Source of the DNA: Armigeres subalbatus
Taxonomy: Eukaryota > Arthropoda > Insecta > Diptera > Culicidae
DNA length: 64,000 bases
Reading direction: 5' to 3'
NCBI RefSeq assembly: GCF_024139115.2
Contig: NC_085141.1
Location: 399,735,591-399,799,590 of the forward strand
Shown here piece by piece: positions 20,815-32,800 of this stretch. The notes under the pieces were generated by a model. It ran no database searches. It saw only the letters and a list, made by a program, of their open reading frames with translations, and had not been told where the DNA came from. Every line of letters begins with the position of its first letter. Positions within the stretch are counted from its first letter, which is position 1. The position numbers and the translations under genes were made by a program.

Positions 20815-21973
20815 CAGGGTTGTTACGGAGATCCTGAAATATTTTTCACGCCAAATCCGCGCCGAATAAAATTAAATCCACGCCATTTCCGCGCGACATG
20901 AAAATCCTTTCTGTGCCAAATCCGCGCGACCCAAAACTAAATTCTAAGCAAATACACGTTAAATATCAATGTTAAATATTACGCACATTACAACAATTTA
21001 GTGAACGTTTTTTTTCGAGTTCATTTTCATAATATTACTGATTTTAAGTATATGTTTTAACTTCAACGTTACACACGTTTGTACAAAATTGAAAATAGGA
21101 TTAAGGAAAAAGCAGTTGATATAACAACTCATCTAGATGGTCCTTCTTGGAATTTCTGAAGAAGTCGCTCCAAAATTGTCTGCGGGTGTTTCTCCGAGAA
21201 CATCTGTGGAAATTTCTCCATTCTTGCAAAAGGTTCCCCGGAAATTTATGCAGGAAATTTTCGGAAATTGTATGTGGACACCCCTAATTAATTCCAACAG
21301 AAATCGCTTGGGAAATTCTAACAGAAATTGGTTGGTGACTTCCTGCTGAAAAACTTCCGAAAAATCTGTTGTTAAATTTTCAGGATTTTTCACAGAAATT
21401 CTTGTGATCATAGCTAAATAAACTTCGAAGGAAATCGCAACGTGAATTCTTGCGGGAATTTCTCGGGAATCTCTGCAAAAACTCTTCCGGGAAAACATTT
21501 TTTAAAATTTTCAACATTTTTTTTTTCAAAGTCAACATCAAAAACAATTTCTGCGGAAGCATTTAAAAGACGGGTGTTCAACAGACATGTTTTGAATGCG
21601 ACATGCTTCAGAATGGTTTAAAAATGACAACAAGTGGCGCCCCTCTCCTCATAACATTTGTTTAATCTATGCTCAAGAGTGTAACCATGGAATTCAAACA
21701 GGGTTTGTTAATATCCGAAAATTGATGTTAGTAAATAACTACAAACGTTAATTTTGTTCTCGAAAACATTTTCTAACGAGAATAAAGTCCATCTAGATAG
21801 ACATAAAACTAATTTTCAAATAAACGTCCTTAGATATAGAATTTCATTTGTTGAAATACTCCTAAAACTAAATCCGCACAAAGTCCTAAAATCGTTATGT
21901 AAATCCGCGCCGAATCCGCGAAAACCACAAAATCCGCGAAAATCGCGAAATCCGCTTAGTCGTAAAAACCCTG
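20815..21973. mobile_element. hAT-like non-autonomous element
   Basis: The ends are CAGGGTTGTTACG (20815) and CAGGGTTTTTACG (reverse strand from 21973). AAATTG flanks both sides (20809-20814 and 21974-21979). Phrases such as AATCCGCGCCG are clustered near both ends. CAGGG ends are typical of hAT elements; most hATs make 8-bp duplications, but some groups make 5-6 bp. The interior (21130-21560) is a degenerate array of TTCTC/GGAAATTC phrases common in this window. No transposase. Confidence 0.7.
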
Positions 21974-22480
21974 AAATTGTACTTGGGTGCCAAATCCAAT
22001 ATTCTAGAGATAAAATTTTATGCGTGATTTTCATAAATAGCGTTAAAACTAACAGTGGATAATTTTTCTGACTTAACCGCGAAGTGGACAAAGGACTTCA
22101 CTTGACCATGCCTTTAAAGATTCATAAGATGTTCAAATCTTTCACATAATCTTATTTGGATAAAAAACCACCGATAACAGCTCAAACATTAATAAACTAT
22201 CAATCGATTTTTCATCAAAATTTAATGGTTAATTTTATGTTTAATGTTTTTAAAATTTAATGTTTTGGCATTGATAAAAAAATATGTAGAAAAACATTGT
22301 TTGATTCTCAAAATTTGAGTAGTTCCACTTTTTTTCAAAAAGTGAGTAAAATTTCCGTGGGAAAAAAAGAGACGGCGATACAAAACTACTCACCGGTGAG
22401 TAAAATCAAAATGAGCGTGTAGGGTTTTTGGCGATTTTTTTCAAAAAGGCGGAAGTGTCGTGCCCCTTCACGGAGAAACA

Positions 22481-22668
22481 CGTTTACTCATTAATGGGTA
22501 CTTTTTCTTTGCTATCTCTGTCCCTCTGCTGAAAAATTTACCCATTTTGGGAGAATAAGTGGATCTACTCATTTAAATGAGTAAATCCACTTATTCTTCC
22601 AAAATGGGTGAATTTTTCAGCAGAGAGAAAGAGATAGCAGAGAAAAAGTACCCATTAATGAGTAAACG
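22481..22668. repeat. 188-bp near-perfect palindrome
   Basis: CGTTTACTCATTAATGGGTA at the left is mirrored by TACCCATTAATGAGTAAACG at the right. The two arms stay complementary with a few mismatches up to the centre near 22574. It would form a long hairpin. A foldback MITE is the simplest reading; I found no certain target duplication. Confidence 0.8.
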
Positions 22669-22849
22669 ATTTTTACCGGGTTGCCGACTTCCGAATTCTA
22701 ACTTGGTGCTACGCCGACAATATGCGGTATGGACAGCCTCAGTCGGTGAGTAGAATGAAACAGACGTGTAGTAAAATATGTATTGAATTTCATCGCGTAT
22801 ATACAGTGATTTCAGTCTTTCATGCGTAAGTTTCAAGCATTATGACAAT

Positions 22850-24250
22850 AAAGTTTTGGTGTAATGTTATCGCATTCACACTCACGGAGACTTCTTCGTT
22901 GTTCCACGCAGGCTCTCTTCGGTGCAAGAAGCACATCCGTATATTCCTTTTCGTTCTTACCAAGCAAACTAATTCAACTCATTGCCAACACAAACACATC
23001 CACATTGTATACTGCCATTCATCGTCAGCAGTCAGCAGAGCACCAATGCTGTTAGTGCTCTCTCCCTCTCGCACTGAAATCGATTTTTTCTCGCAAGCGC
23101 TCTACTCTACTCCTGACGATGCGGCCATCATCATTCGTTTCGAGACTGAAATAAGTGGAAGCGCTTTCTCGAAAAATTAATATCGCTCTACTGCTGAGGT
23201 CGTTCCTTCCAGAGGGAGCATAAAATTCAGCGCAAGAGCATAGCTCTGAGTCGAAGATCATCGTTTAGTGAAGGTGGTGGGAGCTTGGCTCTTTTCATCC
23301 CTTGTTTCCAAGACACAAAATAATCTAGTGTGAAGTGCATTTTGAAAGTGTTTTGTGATATCAGGAAGAGAAAATTTTGATCATAGTAAGCAGTGATCGT
23401 GGCCGTCGCGCGAGCAGAACGCGATTCCATTTTTTCGGGAGTGAGTTTTTCTGTGTGGCCCCGAAGTATATCGCCTGCTTGGATTGGGTACATTTTTGCC
23501 TAAAAACCCACTCAAACAGGCCATATCCGTCGTTGAAAGAATCGCGAATCGCAGGTTTGAAGCAGAAAGTTTCATTTTTTCGTATTTCTACGCAGTTTTG
23601 GACGTACTGTGGTGGATAAAAATCAAATAGAAAATTTTGTTCGTGTGGCCCTCTTTTTTTTTCGGTGGCTGACGACGACGTCGTTGTTGTTGGAGAGACA
23701 TCTTGGGAAAGTAGAAAAAGAAGCAGTCTGTGGCCAGAGCAGGCAAGAGCTGTGAAGAGTGCGCTCTGTAGGACGGTGTGGTGGACGATTCGCTCCCGGA
23801 AACCCCCGGAGCAGTGGAACAAATCCCTCTTTTGAGTAATGATGGGCAATCCAGAATTCTGCGGGGTATTTTGATCTGATTTTTTTGCAATCAAAAAATC
23901 CTTTTTGAATTAATTTTACGTTCGATTTTTCTTGTTCTCATTCGAAGAAGAGTGAGTGCCGTGAGCGTCGTCTACTTCGTTTCGTTTCATTGGTTGGTCG
24001 TAGTGTGCGAAGTGAGGCAGAAGCTCAGCAAAAATCGTAAAGGTTACGTGAAACGCAGTAGGGGGAAAGAGAAGGGAGAAGTACTGTGTGAAGGCAAGCA
24101 AGCATCGTAGTAGCGAAGCAGAGAAGAGTAGTGGTGTGAGAGGCGAGCGTACGCAGAGGGTCGTCCAGTGTTGCCAAAGTGAAAGAGTGTTGCAATGGAA
24201 GCGCGGGTGTTGTATTCGGCTGGAGATTGTAAACAAGAGCATTATTCTCT
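22850..24250 (+). promoter_or_regulatory. Candidate upstream promoter and non-coding exon of Trl
   Basis: A stretch free of recognised repeats, richer in GC than its surroundings, with CT/GA-repeat motifs (CTCTCTCCCTCTC at about 23058-23070, GGAGAGAC at about 23690) that match GAGA-factor sites. From about 23330 it reads like an insect 5' UTR (GTGAAGTGCATTTTGAAAGT) and contains strong donors such as AGAGTGAGTG near 23948. No encoded protein is convincing. Its assignment to Trl rests only on position and orientation. Confidence 0.4.
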
Positions 24251-26470
24251 GTTTATGTCGATGATGTTGATCTCCCGTTTAATGCTCATGATCTATTGCT
24301 GCTTTCCTTAGATTTGAATGCATTTATGTTTACATAATTAAATTAACATAGCTTTTAAATTATGTGAAGTTTTATCATTCTAGAAGTGGAATAATTTAAT
24401 AAAAACTTTTAATTATTCCACGGTTAAACGGCTAAACTATAACAAATCTATAATATTCTTCTGTGATGTCTGTGCTTACAGTCCATCTCGACAATACTGC
24501 AATTTTATCCTGACCAACAAAATGTACAAACAAATCTGATTATTCTTCCTTGACCTGATGTAGAGGTAACTAACAGGTTTACGTATAGTTAATACCTACA
24601 TTATAATTACTATTGAAAACCCGACAATGCGCTTATGCGTGATGTGATAACTTCTTCAATTTTAGTTAAATATAGTGAACTCTTCCTTGTTCAATGTTTT
24701 ATCACTCGTAAATCCTGGCTCCTTGATCATTTTTTTGGTAGTTTTGTAAATGGTTTTTGTCGTAGTACGTGACGCGCATATGCTAGATAAGTGTATTTAA
24801 GTCCCATGACAATTGGCTGTACGAACTTTAAATGTAGAAAACGAAGCTAATATAGAATTTTTTGCCGAATCAAAAGGAACATTCAACGTGTTCAACTTCA
24901 AATGATTGGAACAATCAATTTGGTACAACCTCGACCAAACCGTTGATTTCGGTTTCCCAAAATCAATATTATCGTAGAAGAATAATGAAATTTTGTATTA
25001 AAACATGATTCCGGTTCCGTTACGCTTCAGGGTAAATGGGCCTTTCAAATAAACAATAATTTGAACAAAAACTTTGTTTTACGAGAAAGTATAAGTATAA
25101 GTATATTTATTTGTTACGATAGCCTACCAGTTACAGGACTTTTACTTAGGTCAAGGAAGTTGAAGGAAGAAAGGCAAAAATCGATTCATACGAGGAAAGA
25201 TGCACTATAATGTAGAAGGGTAATTAAACTAAATTTAAAATCAAATTTTCTTATTATATCTTCACCACCAAATCTAAGGTTTTATATCTTGAGTTATTCG
25301 TTTCATTAAAAAAAATTGATATCCAATGCTTTATATGCCTAATAGTCTGCCCACACTAAAAATTCGATGGAAATACATATTCTTCAAAACCAATAATAAG
25401 ATGCTTGAGCATATTTCTTAATGCTCATATCTCGCGTAACATATGATTACGGCTTATAAACCAAAACCATGATTTTTCATTTTCTAGCATAAACGATTGC
25501 TTTGTAAATGATTCTTTATCGTAGGTAAAACTCCGTACTTAATATCTCTTAAGAAACACATTTATTGCTATTTTGAGTGAACGTCCCATGAACCATTTTC
25601 ACCATAGTGGTTTTTAAGTCCTTTGATGGCGCCCTTAACTATCATGCGGAATGTTTGCTTTGGTTTTTAGGCCGTTCACTTTATATTGTTTATTTAGAAA
25701 AACTAGCTTCAAGTTATTTCAAAATGTATATTCTTACTAGGTTTTTGATATATCGCATAGCAGAACTACTCTGGCTAACAAATCTAAACAAATCCGATGG
25801 TGTTACTAGCTTTAAGCAAACGGCTTAAAAACCAGACGTGTTGCCGGTAATGCGAGTAAACGGCGCGACTTTTGTTTTAGCTGAAATTTTGAAGATTTCG
25901 AATAGTTTTTCAATTAATCTTTATCTGCTGTTATAATATAACCATTTACGTATGGCATTGACATGGTTTTTGCAATGAAATGAGCTTCTACTTCAATAAA
26001 TGAATTAAATTACTCATAGAAAACTTGAACCTCATTTTTCTCGGTTCAGCATTGTTGGTTTTTCGGCCCTAATCATATGTTGCTCGAGATATTATAGGCA
26101 AGAAGGTAAGAAGGCCGCGCATCTATCCGCTAGGATAAGGAGTACCCCATAGATTAGGCAAGTGAATTGAATATTTCCATTTCTAACTTGAAATAAAAAT
26201 AAAATTGAAAACGTTCAACTTCTGGCAAATAAATCGATTCAAACTGAGTTCCTTAATCTAACTAAGCAATATCGTACGAAAAAGATACAGTTCAATTCAG
26301 GGTTTTTTCAGCGTAAGGCCCCATGGCAAAACTGTCTTTAGGAACAGACAGAAAAGTTTCATTTTCCACATTGTTATAGGATCTCATGTACTTGTAAAGA
26401 ACAGAAAGATGTTTTGCCCCAGCTATCTGCTCCACTGTGGCAACACTGAATGATCACTCGTAAATTTATT
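24251..26470. other. AT-rich non-coding stretch
   Basis: No gene. An antisense LINE 3' end fragment is near 25095-25160 (GTTACGATAGCCTACCAG), sharing its sequence with 15250-15320. Otherwise nothing is recognised. If the segment at 22850-24250 is a Trl exon, this is its first intron. Confidence 0.45.
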
Positions 26471-26479
26471 ACATTTGCT

Positions 26480-26853
26480 TTTTATTTCGAAAGGTAGGAG
26501 TGAACCGAAGCAAGTGACTGGAATGCTAGTAGTGTAGTGTATCCGAGAAAAACCAACCAAAAGCCAAAAGGCGCAGAGAATATTTCGTTCAAGTGAAGTG
26601 AAAATACAGTCAAAGCGAACAAGCACGGGACGGCAACCACGGGGCCCGAGTGTGCCGTGCGGAATAATAATAGCAGTGGCAGTGTGAGCTCAGGCCGCAC
26701 CGTCGCTGCCACGACCAGCAGCAACAGCATTTTGAACCGGAGAAATAATAAGAAACTAAAAACAGAAGAAAACCGCTAGCGCGCGTAGTGAAGTGGTGGG
26801 GTAAGCGGTGAGGTGATTCAAACAGTGTCGCGGTTGTAGAGAGCTACACGAAA
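26480..26853 (+). other. Trl 5' untranslated region
   Basis: The segment directly before the Trl ATG is GC-richer, with CAGCAGCAACAGC and GTGAAGTG phrases and several stops in every frame. A possible splice acceptor is the AG at about 26500 (TTTTTATTTCGAAAG); otherwise transcription may start in this segment. Context before the ATG is ACGAAA, close to the insect start consensus. Confidence 0.55.
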
Positions 26854-29800
26854 ATGTCGCTTCCGATAAACTCCCTTTACTCACTAACGTGGGGCGACTA
26901 CGGGACATCACTAGTGTCGGCCGTCCAACTCCTCCGCTGCCACGGAGACCTGGTCGATGTTACATTGGCAGCTGGTGGCCGTAGCTTCCCAGCACACAAA
27001 ATTGTATTGTGCGCAGCCAGTCCGTTTCTGCTGGATTTGTTGAAGGTAAGTAATTACATATTTGGCTAAATTTACAGTTTTTTAATAGATAAACAAAACA
27101 GACACCAAACTTTTTATGTTTGGGATATGAATATGAGTTATTATGGATTTGTGTTTAAAAATGATAAAATTTGCAAATGGACCCTTACTTATTTCCAAGG
27201 ATTATTAGTTTTGCTGTTACATATAATACAGTTGATGCAAAAGATATATTGTGTATCCGGAATAAATTTATACCGCTTTTTATACCGAAGTTGGATTTTC
27301 TCCAGATACAGCCAACTTTCCCAACTTTGGAAGTAGTGCGCTGGATTCCCCTAAAGATGCGCTAAACAACGCATCCATTAGTTTGACAGATAAAACTTTG
27401 GAAGAAAGTTCGGTTCGGAAGTCCGGACTTCCGAATTCTAAGTTGGTGCTACGCCGACAATAAGATTGCTAATGTCGCTCCAGCTCGCGTGACCAATATC
27501 TAGCTTGCTTGGACCTACCAGCCAATGGCCGGTACTACATACATATACAGTCAAACCTCCATGAGTCGATATTGAAGGGACCATCGACTCATGGAAATAT
27601 CGAGATGTGGAATAAGAAATCTTTGGAAAGCTCTTTGGAGGGACCATCACAGTAACCCAGAAAATATTTTTTGATATGGAATAATTTGCTTCCATGAGTC
27701 GATATCGAGTCATAGAACATCGACTCATGGAGGTTTGACTGTAAATGTCAATCAGATGTGAATGGTAAACCCAAACATGCCCTACAACATGATGCATAAT
27801 ATACGGGCAAGTTGAGCTTGTTGAAGCATTTTTTGGCAAAATACTTGAAATAGCTACAGCGCCACTAGCGCTCTAGTACTTATGCTTCAACTTATAATAT
27901 TGATTGGTTACAGTCAATCTCAAAATAAAGCATACACGGACAGATAAATCAACCCAAACTTGGAGTTCAATATACGCACTGATGAGAATATAGGAGAAAA
28001 AATTTACCCAAATTTGGGTAGTTTTCCCTTTTATTCCCATGATTGTTGTTAAAACAAGAGCAAGATGCAACACCTCACCGGGGTTGCTCAGCCCAATAAA
28101 CTTGAGTAAATTCAATATTCTCAATTTTGAGTTGATTAAGGTCCGCTTTGGATAAATTAAACTCAGCTTTGGGTAAACTGTTTTCATAGGATTAAAGGCA
28201 AACTACCTAGTGTCAGAAAAGTCATTTTACTCAAATTTGGGTTTTTGGCCCAAACTACGGTTTTGAGTGCAAACAACCCAATTTTGGATAGGAAAAAGGA
28301 AGGAAAATGGAGGAAGAAGAAAACAGGAGTAGGAAGAAAGAAGGAATAACAAAAAAGGAAAATGAAGAAGGAAGAAGAGAGAAGAATTTTCAATTTCAAT
28401 TTATTTATCTATTTTGATCATTCATTTACAATTTGTTGCAATAAATCTTTGACCGTGATAGCGATGCCTGACATCAGTGATAATTTAACAGTAATACTAC
28501 TAACAAGAATAGTTTTAACATTTTTAACATGAAGCTCGAGAAGGAAAAATGTTACTAGAAAAAAAAACCTTCGTAATTACAATAGAAAATGGATAGTCTA
28601 AGGAAATGGGTGTTTAAAAAAATCTAATTATATATCACAGGTTCTAGTGCACCAAATGTTGGAGCAAGGGGTTTTCAGATGTTTCGCATCGAAGATGGAA
28701 TTTGGGTAGAAGCCGTTGAAACCAGTCGTCGATTTTTTCAATACCTGCAAGCTCATGGAGGTCATCAGTCGGATGTAGGAAGTCCAGATTTATCATCGTT
28801 TTGAGGAGACGGTTCTGCTTTCGTTGGATTTTTAACCGATAATTACGAGCGCAAGTATGCCACGCTTGGAAAGCGTAAGTCAAAGTTAGTCGGAAAACTG
28901 ATTTGTACAGAAGCAGTTTTGAACGTACATCTAGTTTTGATCGACGATTGACCAGTGGATATAACGATTTGGTTAGCTTGTCGCATTTCTTTATATTCAT
29001 GGATATATGTTTCGAAAAGTTCAGCCTCCGATCCAGGATAGCACCGAGGTACTGAACGTCATCTGACCAAGGAATTAAGTGACCATTGGCTCTGATCTCA
29101 CCTTGTGGCAGGTTTCGAAGACTTCTTCTTCTGATGAAAAAGATGGCTTGAGTTTTATTGGCGTTGATCTTGATCTTCCATTTCTGGTGGTACGATTCGA
29201 GTGATTGCTGAGCTTGTTGTAGTTTCTCCAGCACAACCGCGGCATTACGATGCGATGCTAGGTAGCCCGTGTCATCAGCGAACAGGTAGTATTCAACGTC
29301 ATCGATCATTATCATATCTGCAGTGAATATGTTGTAGAGGATTGGACTAAGTACTGCTCCTTGAGGTACGCCGTATGGAATGAGTTTCTTCTCTGATTTT
29401 TCGCCGTCGACGGCTACATGGTAGGATCGATCGTTAAGAAAACTCCGGATAATCTTTATTGTGGCAATTGGGAAGTTACCCAAGTTCATTTTATGAAGAA
29501 TAGCTTCTTGCCAGACTGAGTCGTAAGCTTTTTCTACGTCAAGGAGTATCATTCCAGACGATCTTCCTTGGGTGAAGTTACTACGAACGTGTTTTACTAG
29601 TCGCAATAATTGGTGAGCGGTTGAGTGGCCTCTCTTGAACCCAAATTGTTGATCAGGAATGATTCGTGTAGTTTCTAGGTGAGCTTCGATCCGAGTTAGA
29701 TTCAATCGTTCCAGTAGCTTACTGATTGTTGGAAGAAGGCTAATCGGGCGATGGTTTGAAGGGAGCGTGGCATCTTTCTTTGGTTTTGGGATTGAAATTA

Positions 29801-32800
29801 TAACGGCGTGTCACTTACCATTGAGTTAGTGTGTGATTTTGCGAAGTTTTCCGCTAATATTTGAGCCTTCGTCGCAGGAGAAGAAACCAGCATAGTGTTA
29901 CTGCGGAGAGGAGGGCTGTACTTACAATTTTTCCGCAACGCCTTCGATATTTTCCAGAGCTGATTGCTCCGGTAGTCTATCGATTGTAGTGTTTCACTAA
30001 ATTTGCGGAAGTGTGCCTGATTGCATTCATCCACAATTCTACGGTTCAGCGACAGAACGATGTTCTTGTACGTTGGATCCCTTGTCCTAATCCACTGACG
30101 CCGACGTCGGTTACGTAGCGCGATAAGCAATCGAGTATTTTCAGGAACTGTCGTTGGTTCATATGGCCGACTGGTTACTAGGGGAACAGCAGCATTTTCA
30201 GCCTCTAGCAGCATCTTTGTGAAGGACTCAACTGCTCTGTTAATATCTGCTACATTTTCTAGAGCAACGAAAGTAGGGTCCAACAGGTTTAGCTCGTATC
30301 TATTTTTGGTGAAACATTCTCCAGTTAGCTTGGCTGTAGCAGCGAAAGGAGCGCATTTGCATCGTAGGTTCAGCGTCAAGGTGCACAGTGAAAGTTACAG
30401 GTAGGTGATCGGACGATAGTTCGTTGTGAGTTATTGGTTTCGTCATGTCAATAACATTGTTGGACAAAACTAAGTCTAGTGTCGACGGTCTTCCACGGCC
30501 TACGGGGTGGAAGGTGAAAGAGTCTGGTTTGTGTACGTGGAAATTGTACTGTGAAACAATATTTTGGAAAGTTGTTCCTGCATTGTTTGCTTTCATACAG
30601 TTCCACTGGCGATGCCTTGCGTTCAAATCACCGATAACAAACGCCGGTCCGTTATAACGCATTAAACTTTTGAGATCGTCCTTGTACTTATTCCAACATA
30701 GTGATGATTTGACTCCCGGAAAGTAAGCCGCAATGAAGTGAAAGTTGACTCCGCGTCTTGTTGGGATCGAGATGCCAACAGTTTCCATTAATGTAGTTGA
30801 GGTATTTAGTGTGACGTATTTCGGGACTGATTTGCGATTTGGGCGTAACTTATTTTGTAAACAAACATTACTTCATGGATTCCGGAGAATGCAAGCGTTT
30901 TCATCCTAAACTAATTCACTTATCCAGTAGAGGAAAGATTAGCCTGTCAGATCCATACCGTGGTTTCCTCATGAAATGCTTGTTTTAGCAGGAATTCGCC
31001 TTTCAATGTTTGTTTACAAAATAAGTTACGCCCAAATCGCAAAGCGGTCCCGATTTGATTCCTTTTCGGACAGCGATTAACACTCCTCCCCCTCGTTCGT
31101 TTTCGCCAGTGGGACGATCGAATCGAATACAGTTGTACGTGGGGTGAACGAAAGAAGATGCAGGGCGCAACCAGGTTTCGGTGACGATTCCCACGTCGAT
31201 TTTAAAACGAAGCAGGAAGTCGAAGAATTCGATTTTTTTGTTCGATACAGATCTGCTGTTCCAGTTAACCACATTTAAAGTTTGTGGGTTAGACATTGTA
31301 GACATATTTTATCATAAGCTCGGATAGAGCCATGAACTGTTGCTCTTTATTGCGGCATCCTTTCAAGCGTGCGAATAGGTCCCTAGCCAGACACATAAAT
31401 TCCGATAAAGTGAAAAGACCAGTTGTACTGCTCTCTTCAGTAGGGTTGATCAGTACTTCGGAATATAAGCGCGACTCTCTAGCTGCTTTTGGAGCTGAAA
31501 CTTTTGGGGTGCATATTTGATCACCACCCAGTGAAGGCCAGTTTGCTGTCGTTGTTCTGTTCGAGAAGTTTTTGGATTTTCGCTGTTGCTGCTGGTGATC
31601 TCTGGCAAGAGCTCCGCTTTGTAGATAGTTTTTCCTGGCAACACATTCTTGGTATTTAGCGTTTGCACATCGCACTTTTGAATGGGTAATAGCTGGATCC
31701 AACTTTTCGAGATCCGCTTTCGCTGGGAGGCTGCATGCCGCCGAGAGATGTTTTTCCCCACACTTGACGCAGAGTGGAGTGATTTTGCAATTTTGCATAC
31801 CATGTCCAAAGCGTTGACAACGAAAGCGAGTTCCTCTGCTAGCTCCTGCACGGTGTAGTCCGGGAGGCCAGAGAGAATTATCTTCAATTGTTGGTTTTCG
31901 GCTGGAGTGTACGAGAAGTACTCGATGTTTGCTGTATTCAGTGCTGCGATAATGTTTTGGTGCTGTAGTTGTCCATCTTGGTGGCCATGGAACATAAGTT
32001 GCACGCCAGCTTTCACTGTCTTCAGGTGATATGCTTGCTGGGGGATATTAGTAACATTGAGCAACTCAGTGAGTAGTAACAGTAGCTGGTATCGTTACGT
32101 TGTGGCTGGAATGGGAATCTTCCGTTTTTTTACGCTTAGCATCTTGGCAGTTAGAGGTTATGTCACGCACGGAACCTTTGTAATCGCGGCGAATCATTAC
32201 GAAGGGAGCACTTTGTGGACAAACTTTAAGTGCCCTGGCATTATCCAGTTCCCTGGATGCCGAAAATTGACGGTAAGAGATGAGTGGAAAAAGAGTTTTT
32301 TTTGCATAAAAAGTACGCGAGACTTTCGTTAGCTTGTAAACACGATTCAGGGTAAGTAGCTTAAAATGAAGAGAGAAGAATAAAGAATTTTAAAAAAATA
32401 GAAAGCATTCTGGCAAGAATCAAAAACTAAATACAAGAATCAAGAACAATTAAGTCTTGTTCCCTTCTATGTTACCGCCATCAGGAGTGACAATGGGTCT
32501 AGCAGTGAGAAACTAATCGAAATCTAGTTATTCCAATTTACAACCAAAATCAATAGTTTCTAATAATCCTAAATCGTTCTTGAAAAATCAGATGGTAATT
32601 AATGTACGGTAAACATTTTTGATGAGTGCATAAGTGAAAAAAATGTAAATCGTTAAGAAAATTATTCTGAGCTTTTAGTGGAATGTCTCCACTTCTCATC
32701 AGGGAAACAATATTCGACCAACGCTAACAATATATAAAAGATATCACAAAATTGAGCGTACACCGAAGGCCCGAAGGTTTTTCTATTAAATCTCTTTCTC

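Larger units (their letters stand above)
28385..32330 (-). mobile_element. Jockey-clade LINE, antisense in Trl intron 1
   Basis: On the minus strand it runs: ORF1 fragments (32064-31289), endonuclease (31305-30300 with a MITE inside), linker, reverse transcriptase (29705-28644), a 3' UTR and an AAATTGAAATTGAAA-like tail at about 28390. All frames are damaged. The 5' boundary is uncertain. Confidence 0.85.

Noticed and set aside
23361..23894. 177-codon minus-strand ORF upstream of Trl
   Set aside because: Low-complexity (TTTTSSS, FLLFLL) and antisense to a 5' UTR-like stretch; no protein features.
27950..28260. Repeated AAATTTGGGT phrases as an element
   Set aside because: Suggestive, but no ends or duplication could be fixed.
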